Assembly: GCA_013399695.1 (NCBI GenBank) | Contig: VXAU01004951.1 | Span: forward strand, 1,739,386-1,803,385 | Source of the DNA: Formicarius rufipectus | Lineage: Eukaryota; Chordata; Aves; Passeriformes; Formicariidae | Reading direction: 5' to 3' | Length of the DNA: 64,000 nucleotides | Part shown: one piece after another, positions 1 through 11,840 of the stretch | Numbering within the stretch: position 1 is the stretch's first letter | Layout: every line of letters starts with the position of its first letter | Program-made: the position numbers and the translations under genes | The notes under the pieces: generated by a model | What the model was told of the DNA's origin: nothing | Databases searched by the model: none | What the model saw: only the letters and a program-made list of their open reading frames with translations

Positions 1-2748
1 GGCTTTTTTGAGCAGTGGTAATTGCTATACATTGTGATGTTTGCATAAGAAATTAGTTAATGTGTAGGAGAATGACATGTGATACGTTTTATTTGCCTGA
101 TGACTGTAGTCTCTGAGTGAATGACTTATTAAGGTTAATAAAAAAAAATTTGTTTGTGACTTGTAATAATTCGATTGCTAGAATTTAACATCCCCTTATG
201 CACAGTTGCCTAAAGGGGGGAAACTAAATTATACATACGTTCTAATGACTGACTGACTGTGCTTTTATTTATTTCTTAATAGCAGTTTGAGAACAAACAA
301 TGTGTTCTAAATTGTTGGTCTGTCTGTCTTTCTGCCTGCCTGGGCAGGAACGTTATGGCTTTCTTAATTCTCCTGTGTGATTTATCATCCCCAATTCATT
401 GTTTTGCATAACTCTGCTCAAAATGAAGAAATGTCATTATTTTGCAGTGAAAAAGTTGTCATTTGCATAATGCCTGCCATTAATTATTGTGAGACTAATG
501 CAGTTGTTGATATTTTTAGGGCACAGTGGTACATCCTGCACCTTGTATAATGTCATTCTGAAAACATGGGTAGTTAATAGGTGCCACAACACTGCACAAA
601 TGCAAGAAAGGAAGAGAAGAAGAGGAAGGGCACACATAATGGAACAGGCTGTGATCTTTATTTAGATTTTTCTTTTCCTGAAATACATGGTGAGAGACAA
701 CTATAAACAGAAGCAAAGGATAGGAAGCTGTGACACCCAAGAGAATGAAGGAATGAAGAATCAAAAATGTTCCCTTCCACATATGTTAATCAAGATGGAC
801 CTAAATAAAACTCTTGCGTGCTGATGTTCTCCAGAATTTGAGAAAACTCCTGGCAGTAGATAGTGCCTGCTATCCTGTAACTGGTACTTTTTCCCCTCAG
901 AGAAGTAATTTGTTATTTGTTTTAGTAACTTATTTAGTTTTACAGTGAAGCTATTTTATGATTCTTTTTCAAACATGTAAAGGGAAAATCCCTGCATATA
1001 CATTATAAATGCTATTTCATAATGTTCTTTGTGTCTGTGAGGGGAGAACAGAACAAACAGATCTGACCCCCTTTAACAATTTATAAACTGTAGTTACTGA
1101 AGTATTCTACTTGATCTCATCTTTGCATCCAAAATTCACCCTTATTTGAAAGGGTCATTTGATTCACACCACTAGTGGTTGTGGAAAAACATCCTTACCC
1201 AGGTAGACTTTCACACTGTCAGAAAAAAAACAACATCTTTTTCATTACTTTTTCATCCTAAAGGTAGTGGCTTTGGCCCACAGATGTTAGAAGTAGGGAG
1301 AGAGAAGTGCAGTCTACTTCTGTAAATTCAAGAAATTAAGAACATGGGACTGGATTTTTTTGGCTGTCTTTTCTAAGAACTTCCTTTGCTCCCTGAGTAA
1401 TTAAGACCTCCTGTTCTCTGAATAATGTGCACAACTATAAACCATAATAGTTGAATGAAACAAATATTTGGGTCTCAGGCTGGCAAATGCCTTTTTTGTA
1501 CGTGTTTTGTATGACTACTATTGCAACTGCAGGACAGCCTTCATGTTATAGCCGTTCTTCTACCCCGTTTCTTTTTCAGGCCTTAGTAAGAGAGTGGTAG
1601 TGAGCAGTTTCTGAGTCTGCAGTTGTTGCTGTGTGCTAATGGGAAGAGATTAGTTCAGAAGACAACATCAACAGATCCTAAGGCTTTTGGTGTCTTTACC
1701 AGAAAATAAGAAGCTCTACATCCCTTTGCCATTCTACAGATCTGCTATGTCCCGTCCCTGTTTACTGATGTAACTTAAAATGCCAGAAGGAGAAAACATG
1801 GCCATTTACTCTTCAGATCCTGAGATTCACTGCCTCCAGAGGGATGTTGTTTTGTCTCCTGTTTTCTGCCATTAGAATTAAAACAGCAACAAAGAAAATT
1901 AAACCACAAAAGTTCAAATAATGCTAAGAGTCTAACTGAAACCCACAAAAGGCAGGAAATTCATCTCCAAAGATTGCCAGTCTATCCTCAGCTCACCCTA
2001 TTGTCACAGGGAACTGAAAGTTGTTCCTACAGTGTGTGATCTTGCAGACCACAAATGCTACAATATGTCTGCACAACAGAAAAACAGACACTGAGCTTTA
2101 TTCTCAGTTTCTTGGGTGTGGTAGGTGTGAGACAGAACCCTTAAGGTAACAGTACACAAGGCCATTTTTAATGTGTTTTTATGCACTTAGATCACAAGTG
2201 ATATGTATAGAGTATTTCATAAAGTTATAATTATTAATTATGAACTCCACCACAACTATAAATTGCAATCTTTAACATTACAGAAACAGTCCATGTATCA
2301 GTTCTTGATTTCTTAACATCCATACCACTGCCTCTGCTTGAGACTTTTTAGAGAAATATTATTTAAAATACCTCATGTTGGCAAGAATCCTAGAGAATGC
2401 AAATCTGAAGGAGAATTTTCCGCATAAGATTGTAACAGCAGAATGTCATAACCTTATTCTGTATCATGCTGATGATCTGAGTATCTTCAAGGGCTCTGCA
2501 AATCTTGCAGCAATGACTCCTTTGAGGCACTTTTACCAATTTACAGGACTAGATAGGTGGTCTGGTAGGAATGAGGTCCCTGTCCATGGTATCTTGCCCC
2601 CACTGGAGAGGTTTATGCTACAGATGAACTGCAGATCTGCTGGAAGAGCACAAATCCTTGGTGCTCCTCCTTCTCTAGTGTGAGTTCAGGAGATGCTCTG
2701 CACCCCTTATATTGAACAGATCTAAATTGTCTTTCTGTCTTTGATACA
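1..2748. other. Non-coding stretch, no gene seen
   Basis: AT-rich sequence with stops in all frames and no open frame above about 100 codons. Minor structures are a GACT microrepeat near 247-260 and a GTCT/TGCC-rich run near 318-350. At 440-515 an octamer-type ATTTGCAT (461-468) sits close to a TAATTA core (481-486), a pattern common in vertebrate regulatory elements. This is suggestive only. Confidence 0.6.
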
Positions 2749-2910
2749 GACTCCCTGTGTGGCCACAAAAAAAATCATATAATTTTCATAAATGAGGAAT
2801 TAAAATCATTCCAGACATCTGAGAGTACATTGTGAGGATTAATTCACCAAGATCGTTGAGATATTCAAATGCTATATTGATGAGTACCACAGAAAATCCA
2901 GAAACAAAAA
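2749..2910 (+). repeat. Decayed MIR/L2-like SINE fragment
   Basis: The order of motifs matches the conserved part of amniote MIR/CORE-type SINEs. CTCCCTGTGTGGCC resembles the 'ctgtgtgaccttggg' block. It is followed by a 'cataaatgaggaat' segment in place of 'catctgtaaaatgaggat', then TTGTGAGGATTAATT, then a 'gagatattcaaatgct' tail in place of 'tttgagatcctcaaatgct'. The copy is heavily diverged. The call rests on the order of these blocks, not on a computed alignment. No terminal repeats or target-site duplication could be seen. Confidence 0.5.
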
Positions 2911-3724
2911 ATCATCTTATTTCATGCAGGACTTGGAATGCCACTCAGTAAACAAGGCTTGGGGCCACACACTGAACAGAGAGGATAAAAAAAGAGTATT
3001 TGAATTACTCTCATTCCCTGGATACTATCCATTATACAGAACACAAAATATACAATCATAACATGGAAGATTGTATTGTAACACTACAGCTGTTGTGGCA
3101 GACTTCATTTTGATATTTTCATACTTTGGCATGCTTTGCTCTGTGACCTGAATGCTTTTACTTAGTTTTAAAAGGCATTTTTGAGTGTAACATTCCCAAT
3201 AGATTAAGTGCAGCTCTCACAGAAATTACTCCATAGAGTGAATGTTGAACACCCACTAGAACCAAACAGGGTATTCTCACTGATAACTCCATAAGGTTGA
3301 TGGTTTTCATTTCAGGGATAAATATCACCTATTGGAATCTTAGTTAGTTGGGAAAACATGCTGTACCTGTACAACACAAGTCTCCTGAAAGAATGCCTTG
3401 CTCTCTGAACATTTCTGTGTCATTCCTAACTCTTTGTCCTTAACATACACTCTAACTATGGTTGTACCTGGGGAAGGGTGTTAATCACCATCCAGTAGGT
3501 TGACAGTGCAGTGGTAAATCATCAGTTGCAGCCATAATCCATGTGCTCCATAAATTCATTTTAAAGGCAGAATCTCTGTGATCTATGTGTCAGCTATGTT
3601 GAAGCTTAGCTGCTGCCTGATACACATCATTCAGCTCTTGAGAAATGTGCTGATGGACTTTCCCACTTCTTAGTGTGGAGTAGTGTTTTCTGCTTTTGCA
3701 TCAGTGTGTTTGATAGTTTTTTGA
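2911..3724. other. Non-coding stretch, nothing recognised
   Basis: No open frame of note, no RNA gene and no recognisable repeat. The left flank of the old LINE downstream may extend into the last part of this stretch, but the similarity is too weak to place a boundary. Confidence 0.5.
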
Positions 3725-4335
3725 TTTTGTCTGCTTGTTTTTTGAAACCATTTTTGCTTTTGGCATCAAAAGCATCCTGTGCCAGTGAATTCCACAATTT
3801 AATTACATACTGTGTGAAAATGTACTTCCTTTTGTTTGCTTTAAACCTAGTACTTGATAACTTCTTTGGATGCTTTCTAGAAATATGTAATGAGAAATGG
3901 GGAGCAATTATTAACAGTTCACCTTGTCCTTGTTTATTATGATTTTATAAAGCTCCTTTATATTTCTCTCATTTATTTATTTTCCAGGGCAAAGAACCCA
4001 ACTCTTTTTGATTTGTCCTTGCACAGAAGTTATTCCATGCTTTGAACATCTTTATGCCCTTTTCTGCATCTTTCTGGCTGTTTATATTCTCATTTCTATT
4101 GATAGTTGAAGCACACATATAGTATTTGGTATGTGAGTCTACTATGGATTTGATTAGGATATCATTATGATTTTTCTACTTCTCTTTTAAAAATTCCCAA
4201 GGGTTTTTTTTTAAGTTTTTATTTTTCTCCTCTATGGTCAACATTGAGTATTGAGCTGGTGCTTTCATAGGGATATCCACAAGAATTTTACGCTATCTTT
4301 CCTGTGTAGTAATAGCTAAATTAGGTGAGGGCTTT
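3725..4335 (-). mobile_element. Ancient CR1-like LINE fragment, antisense
   Basis: Read on the plus strand, this stretch follows the antisense of an old CR1-type LINE common in turtles, crocodilians and birds. The succession is a 'ttttggcatc...' block, GTGAATTCCACAATTTAATTA, 'ctgtgtgaaaatgtacttcct', 'atgattttataaagctcc', 'cccttttctgcatctttc', 'tatggatttgattaggatatcattatg' and 'tatccacaagaatttta'. The element therefore lies on the minus strand. It is riddled with small changes and has no usable reading frame. An 89-codon plus-strand open frame inside it (3673-3942) is a chance frame on the antisense strand, not a gene. Boundaries are approximate. Confidence 0.6.
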
Positions 4336-7300
4336 TATCTCTGTTATTTTTTAGCAACTAGTACTACTTGAGTCTCTCTCACATATGCCCATTGACTCAT
4401 TTAGAGTACTCTGTTGATTTGTGAATCAAAATATCCCTCTGCAAAAATTTGTATTATATCTTCCCTCTTTTATCTCTTCCAGTGTCTGTTATTATTTATT
4501 GTAATTTCTACCAGTTTCTGTGGCATAGACTATAGACCAAGTGATCTATGTGGGTCTTCCTAAAGCCCTTCTTTTACTACTGCCATTAAATCACTTTCTG
4601 TTCTTTTGTTATGCAAGAGTTATTAGTTAAGCTCTTTCATAACTAAGTTTCTTTATAACTGTTTCTTTTATAGCTGTTAGATGAGAACAATTTAGTCTTT
4701 CCTTTATATATTTTCCTGGACTTGACTTTCTAGAGAAGGGATTTCACTTGCAAACCTTTTTAAACTACTCCATAGTGAACACAAGCACAAAGGATTAATT
4801 TGGAATTTTTGTTCGTTTAAGACTCCTTTTGCACCTCATCTGCTGGAAGAAACAGATTCGATGTAAGGGACTTAACAAGGTTATTCAAGACTTTAAAAAG
4901 TTGTTGCTCAACATTTTCATGGGCTTGCTGTACTCAACATTGATTTTCTTTTTAAAAAGTCAACAAAGTGCACACCTTTTTATGCTTTCTGAGTTTCACT
5001 ATGACTTCCTTTTTTTGGGTGGTGTCTTTTTATTCCTAATAAATCCCTTCACTTCGCTTACTTTAAAAATCCTATTATTTGCTTTTTTTCACATATGGTT
5101 ATACATTAGTGAGTTCTGAGTAGAAATAAATTACTGCAGGACAACTTTAAAGATTCTTGCATCTAAAGGAACCATATTATGTGTTTCTTCTGGAGATTTT
5201 TGCCTTCCTGCAAAGGATTTTCATCTGAAGTGGCAGCCGAATTATGACAGTTTACAACCTAGCATATTCAGGTAAATCAGAACTATTTAGGGATCTTTTT
5301 AGTACCCCAGGCTGTAATTTGCTTTGTCTGCCAGACAAACTGCTGGCATGTTCCTCGAAATGATTGAGGCAGACAACTGGGGGTCAGGATTATTACAGCT
5401 GTAAGGTTTTCCTGTTACTTGTAAGAGATGAGAATCTCTGATAACGTATCTTCTAGCAGTAGTGTCTTAAAATGTTTTACCCTTACCTGCCTTTTTTTTT
5501 TTCTTTTTTTTCCTTTTTCTGTGTTCCTTACTTTAAATAGGATTTTCTTCCTGAAATTATGTATTGCTGGAGTGGATTTTGTTGTTGTTTTTTCAGTCCT
5601 ATAGAACTGAATTCACGTGGGTTATGTTCTTTATTCCAGAGTGGTTCTTTAATATGCACATATGAAAGTAGGTTTAGTAATCTTAGCACTAAAGCAAAGT
5701 TACTCCTTCTTTCATAGGGTTTCTGCCTCTGAAGTCTTCCATCTTGCTTTTCACCATCAGCACTTTTGTAGGACGATATGCACAGTATGATTCTAACACC
5801 ATTCTCTTTCGTTTTAGTCCTGGAATTAAAACCCATGGAGATTTTTTATGTTTTTTTTATTTTTCAATTATTCCTTTTATTTGTGTTACAGTATGTTTTA
5901 ATTCACAGCAACAGTCCCTCACCTGTGCATTCTGCTCTGATTATTATGAAGTACACCCTAGTGTTGCGACATACATCTTCTCCATCTGCTGAACTTGTGT
6001 CTTATATAAGTTGTTTGGGGTGGAGTTTTTCGGTTGGTTTTTTGTTGTTGGGTTGGTTTTTTTTAAAAAACATTGCACTCCTCTTAGTCCTTAGGTTTTG
6101 TGTTGAAGTGCTTGTGCATTTGCCTCAGTGATAACAGACTTGTTTTGATGTTTGAGACAGTTCTTTGCTGTATTTGGTACCTGAGTTGTATTGATTTATG
6201 TTCTTTTGATACCGAGTTCTGATGGTTTCTCCCATAGATGATGCATCATTCTGCTTGAAAACAGTTCTGCAACTCTACCCTTAGAATCTCTCAGACAATA
6301 TTTCTAAGTCTGGTCCATTTTGCTCTAGTTAGAACAATTTCTTCTTTGCAGGATTGCTCATTTCTAAAGGATTCTTTAGCTAAACTTCTCTTCCCTTAAA
6401 TAAAGAACTACCTCAAAAAAAGTGCAAATTTTAATGTAATATCTTGACTTGCTAGCATCCTATTCAAACAATCAGTCACTCATTCAAACTAATATACTGC
6501 TGGGATTAGAAATGTGTCAGATTGAGCTCACAAAATAGTTTTGCTTTTGTGTTATGTATTGGTTGACACATTTTCCTGTCTTTTGGCTTGTCAGGAGTGC
6601 TGCCTTCCACAATCTTGGGGATGCCTATACCCCAGAGGACCTACAAGGCCTGGAAACCCTCCCAGTAATACATTGTAAAAAATACTTTAAATGGTTTCCA
6701 GAGTACATCAGAATCTCAATTATCTGATGAACATGGGAAGAGCACTGAATAGAGTTTGATAATCGCGTTTACCAGTAACCAAAATGCCCTGCATGCCCAT
6801 GGATCTGTGGAAATAATTAGTAATGGAAGCAATTTACCATCTAATTAATAAATGACAAGGGGCAAAACCTTGTCTGGGTTCACTGAATTTGGATAATTGA
6901 GGCTCTGCTGTATTTTAAAATCGAAATATTAACCACTATTCTGTGTGCTTGAGATAATAATCGTTTAAAAAAATGTGCACATAACAAGACCTAAGCCTAG
7001 TTGTATTATTTCTATAAATGAAGAATTTCATAATGTCCTACATGGAAAGATTTGCTCTGCAAGAAGAGATCACTTTTTTTTCTTATGGTATCTGGACTCT
7101 GTGTCCTTAAATATATAGATGTGTCAGCTTTGAATCTGTAACTACATTCAGGAGCCAGTGAAGAATTTCAGAGGGCAATGAATAACCTCTCACCAAGATG
7201 TTTAAGAATTAGTGCAGCAGAACATCTTCAGACTGGTTCTTATCTCAGCTGCCCACAAAGGAATTTAAGATTGATGGAGATAACTTAAATTTTATAAGGA

Positions 7301-8255
7301 AATAAGACAGATATTAGAATTGGTGCCTACCATGAATACTATTCAGAATATTCTATAGGAAGTGGCTTGTGGAAAGCTGAGATTGAAGACAGACATTCCT
7401 GGTTTATTGTATATCCCAGTGGATTTAACTGCCATAAAACACTGGTTTTCTGCCTCTTCATGTCTTTGAAAAAAAAGAGTTCCAGGCTTCTGCCTTCCTG
7501 GGTGCCATGCCATCTTACACATTTAATAGCCCCTGCCTCTTTGGCATTGAAGCAGTATGACTGAAGAACATGGACTACCCCCCTAAAACACAACATCCTT
7601 AGCACCGCTCCTAAGCTGTCCAAACCCAAGGAGATTCCCTTCTTATTTTTCTCACTCATGTTGTTTGTTGCATTCTATCTTTTTGTCCCTCAAATTTCCT
7701 CCATTCTGCTTGGTCCTAAGGGATGTTGAAGAAGAAAACTGGTGTGGTCATAAATGAGGCTCTGTAACGAAGTCTGAAAGTAGGGAGAATGAGATGAGTC
7801 TAATCTCCTTCAGAAGGGCTATCCACTGCCAGAAACCTGCTACTGGAAATAATCTGTTCCTGTGCCCAAGAGAGTGACTGTAAATCAGTTTGGTTTGTAC
7901 TATCCTTTTCAGATATACAATAACTATTCAGAGAATAGGGAGTCCTTGCAGAAGTGTAATTCCAGCCCTACACAGATGTTTCATTCATAAGAAATTGGAG
8001 GAATGAATAATAAAATGATGCTTTGAAGTTCTTGGTGCAGAGGGTCCTGTCTGTTGCTTTTGAAGAGGGCAGTAAAAGTAAAATTGATCACTCCAGTCCA
8101 GTTTTTGCTATGCTCACATCAAAAGTATCACAACATTTGGTGTGTAAAGTTGTCTCTGCTCAAGGGATCCATTACCAGAAGAGCAGGGACATGCATCAGA
8201 ATGGATGGGTTGGCACCATTCATGGTGGTAAGGGAAGCTTGGTTATGCAATGAGC
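4336..8255. other. Non-coding stretch with poly-T tract
   Basis: No gene or RNA is visible. A T-rich tract interrupted by single C residues occupies about 5492-5519. A block around 5310-5390 (GCTTTGTCTGCCAGACAAAC and following) contains a short palindrome resembling an NF1-type TGGCA site. A block at 6725-6955 has two TAATTA/TAATTAG cores. Open frames here of up to about 117 codons are hydrophobic translations of T-rich DNA. Confidence 0.55.
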
Positions 8256-8370
8256 CACATCCTGCTCTCCTGACTCTGTGAGTAGCTCTGTTGAAGTCAA
8301 TAGTAATTACATCCATTAAAATCAGTGGAACTACTTGCATCAATAAGGTAAGTAGGATTTGGCCCAAAGG
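8256..8370. repeat. Palindromic MITE-like ancient repeat
   Basis: The stretch carries the amniote repeat pattern of 'atcctgctc...gagtagctctgttgaagtcaat' followed by an approximately inverted second arm, '...aatcagtggaactacttgcat...aggatttggccc'. The left-arm reverse complement (tcaacagagctactcaca) aligns imperfectly with the right arm (tcagtggaactacttgcat), so the unit is an imperfect inverted repeat. I recognise the 'gaagtcaat' core as a widespread old sauropsid element, probably derived from a non-autonomous DNA transposon, but I am not sure of its family name. Confidence 0.5.
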
Positions 8371-11300
8371 TTAGTTGATATCAATGTTTTTAATCTCTCA
8401 TTTTCATAAATGCTAGGTTCATTCAAGCAATATAAAATGAGGTGAATAAAGAACATTCTGTGCTTTGAATAGTTTGGCATGGTATGTGGACAGGGCATGT
8501 GATTAATACCATGTTGTTGGCTTTGTTCTTTGCTTTTCAGTTGTGTCTGGCAACGTCCCTTTCATAATTGCTGGTATCCCCCTGAGCCTGTATAATCACT
8601 CTCTCCAGCTTTTCAATGATGCCCTTAGATTTTTCCTGTACTCAATGTAATATTTTCCTGTATTCACTTACCCTCCCATCAGAACTGTAATGTGTTTCTG
8701 ATGTGCTACTCTGACACGGTCAGAGCTGATGTGGAGCACTGTATTCACTTGACAATGTTTCCCCAAACAATACGTTATTTGTATTTTCTTGAGTGTAACT
8801 ATCACACTGCTTTGTAGTTGTGCTTCTGGGAAGACCTGTGGAACCATACTGGTTCAGTCAGTGGTGTTAGGTAGGAAGTTGGGCTTGCATTTCAGACATT
8901 GTAGTTCATTTGGCTGCCTAAAATAATGGAATTAGGGGATAAGTAATAAAAAATAGACAATCCTGTTCTCTTCACAGCACTACAAACATAGACTGCTTCT
9001 TAGAGCATGATAATCTTGATACTTTCTATGAAAAACAGTCAAAATATGATAGGACTGTTAAGGCAGAACTATGATTTCTGCAGAAACGTGAATGAGGAAT
9101 GGCATTGCTGAAGTTAAACTCTAGTGCCATTATGGGTAAAATTGCAGTTAGACACTCTAGCCTCATTTTTTATATTTTTCATTAATTAATACATAGTATA
9201 TTTATTTCCCCCCAACAAACTTCCTTACAATATATAACTTCTTGGATGGGCACCTGTTGTCACCGTGAAATTTCTTTCTAAAAAATGACCGTAAGGAATG
9301 ATAGTTGTCTGCTGGTTTGCATGTGTCAATGAAGTGAAAGCTCTACCACAATCAGAAAAGACTAATTAATGTGCCACAAAATTCTGCGCTGCCTTCTTAC
9401 AAGAGAATTTTATTTTGTTATCGTCTCACTGATGTGACATTCAGGACTAGATTCTGCCTTCAGTGAAATATGAGGTGATGTGACTAATACGAAAGGATTT
9501 TCACTGATTTAACAACAGAATGCATCATGTACAACTACAGAGGGGTAAAGGGAGAAACACTGTCAGTGTCATAATTGTTGCATAGGTGACACTTGCATGC
9601 ATTCGTAGTAGTCATCCATTCTCTGGTGAAGTTCCTTAAGGAGATTCCCTTATTCCCCCTACATATGTACTCCCTAGTGTTCTTTAGGGTGGAATTTCCT
9701 TCAAGGTTCTGAAAATCTGTAGCCATACATCTCCCTGCTGATGCCCTGGGGTTGATGGTCTCTATGGGTACAACTGGCTCCATTTTCCTGGATGTTTGAG
9801 ATATCTGCTGGTACTGTGTAGGAGAGTGAGATAAGAGTTGGATCACCAGCTGAGGGATGAGAAGGATAAATCCTTGTGAAAGCAGAAGACTATTACTCAA
9901 GTCTTTGCACAATGAAGTATTATATGTGTTTACAGCTACTGTAAATAGCCTCCTTGAAAGTTTTTCTTGCACTGTTTATCCAGCCACACTTATATTGATG
10001 ACACACTTTATAAACAATTCATAGACGTTTATATATGATTTATCAGCATTCTAAGAACATTTTTGAGATGCATGAGAATCACACATTTTGTAAGCACATC
10101 GCATATCTATAGGTCATTATAAACATCAGTTGGCTTGTTCTACTCAATCCTTTGTAAGAGTTAATAAGCATTTATCTGAAACCTTCATTAATCATTTTCT
10201 AAACCTTCAGAAGTAGCCTTCTTTAAAGTATGACCTATTGGCTATTAAAGAAATCTATATGTTCTGAGTTGAGAGTATAATATGAACAGTCCAAATGCAA
10301 ATTCTTCTTAAAATGAAACTGGACAGCAACAATAAAAGATCTTTTTTAATTACTCTGCTGTCCAAGCATTTCTTCTAATTGGTTATTGTAGAGCATTATC
10401 ACATCTTTTAACAATCACATCTGAAAAAAACTCAATTGTAGATACTAACAGAAATCACAAGAAGGTAAATTAATTTTAAATCTGAGTAGCTGAAAGTTCA
10501 GTAGCACTGTGCTCTAGTAAAATCTTGGAAAGATTGATACACCTCAGAACTCTGTCTTTTATAATTGGTGGAATTGCCAAAGAACTCTGTTATTATATTT
10601 ACCATTTATTGCTTTTCCCCATATTTCTGAGGAGATGAGAGGACTGGAGGGCATGAGTAAAAGAGGAAGCTGGCCTTTACTAAATTTCTCTTCATCACTT
10701 TGGCATGTTTGACTGGTTTTAATTCTTAAGAATATGCATAGCTCCACATACATCCAATTTGGGCCCACCAGATACAGGTTTTCTAGTTATGGTGGTTGGT
10801 ATTTGCCTGTGTTTTTCTGGCTTTGAAACTTCAGTTGAATACATACTGCTTCATCTGCTCCTGTGCTGCAATTGCTGTGCTTCTTTCTAGTTCTTATTTG
10901 TAACAAATAAAAGGAAGTAATGGAAAAACTTATAACACTTTTAGAAATTATGGTAATGCTTCATTTTGGCTTGTAAATAATTATAGTTTTAGAAACTGAA
11001 TTTAGGGTAGCTAAGAGCTTGCACATTAGTAGTAATGATGCAGATCAGTTGGGTCAGGTCTGTTCATTCACGTGTTGGACTTTCAGAAGTAACTGTTAGC
11101 TTAGAAAAATGCATCTGGTTGAATGTGTACAATCATTATTTCTTTCTTGGACATATTTACATTAGATGGATCAAAGAGTCTTAAGGCTTTATGAGATAAA
11201 GAATGAAGATTTGATTTCTAAAGCCAGGTGTCATCAGTGATAGGGACGTCAGATAGTGTATAGGTTATGGTGACCTGAGTGTCAGTCTCCAGAAGCTATC

Positions 11301-11514
11301 ATAAACCAAAATACATGACAAAGGATGTGCCTTTTCACTGCTACTGAAGGTGTTATAAAAGCATACTGATATTTCTACCATGTGTTCTGTTGACCTCTAA
11401 AGCCTGAAGTCAAGCTTCTTATTTCTGAGCAGGACCAAGTCAAATAAAACCAAGCACAGGAGATACTAAAATATGTTTTGGTGTAGCTCCTAAATTCATA
11501 TCTGAAAAACTTTC
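8371..11514. other. Non-coding stretch, nothing firm
   Basis: A 145-codon minus-strand open frame at 9535-9972 has no recognisable domain and is within chance expectation. Around 9441-9475 a piece starting 'gactagattctgccttcagtg' faintly resembles the end of the palindromic element seen at 8256 and 54272. It is too short to annotate separately. Confidence 0.5.
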
Positions 11515-11840
11515 ACAGAACCATTGAGGTCTAGTTTAATCCTCTAGCTCAAAGTGGTTTTACTTAGAGCAAGTTGCTCAGCACTATGTCGAGTTAGTTC
11601 TTCAGTATCTTCAAGGATGGAAAGTCCACAGTCTCTGTGAGAAACCATTCCAGTGTTTGAGTCTCTCTGAGTAACAATTCCAGAGTTTGAGTATCCTCAA
11701 TACCATTTTTTGCCCTCACATTTAAATAGAATTTCCTATATTTTCATTTGTGTCCATTCTCTGTTGTTCTTTCATCAGAAAACATGGTCTTTTTTGCTCC
11801 CCCTCATCAGATATTTGCTGAAGCTCCCCCTGAGCCTTTG
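11515..11840 (-). mobile_element. Old CR1 LINE fragment, antisense
   Basis: Read on the plus strand this is the antisense of the CR1 3' region. 'agcaagttgctcagcactatgtc' replaces the usual 'ggcaacctggtctagt'-type block. It is followed by 'cttcaaggatggaaagtccacagtctctgtga', 'aaccattccagtgtttga' and 'catttaaatagaatttcctatattttcatttgtgtccattctct'. The insertion is therefore on the minus strand. It is strongly diverged, lacks a clear 3' octamer end and has no reading frame. An internal 30-bp unit is duplicated in tandem (see the entry at 11631). Confidence 0.65.
11631..11690. repeat. 30-bp tandem duplication inside old CR1
   Basis: Two adjacent 30-bp units, 11631-11660 and 11661-11690, agree at 26 of 30 positions by eye. 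Both start GTCTCT and end GTTTGA. A consensus CR1 carries this segment once, so the duplication arose after insertion and has since accumulated substitutions. Confidence 0.75.

Noticed and set aside
9535..9972. 145-codon minus-strand open frame
   Set aside because: No motif, no splice signals and no similarity that I recognise.
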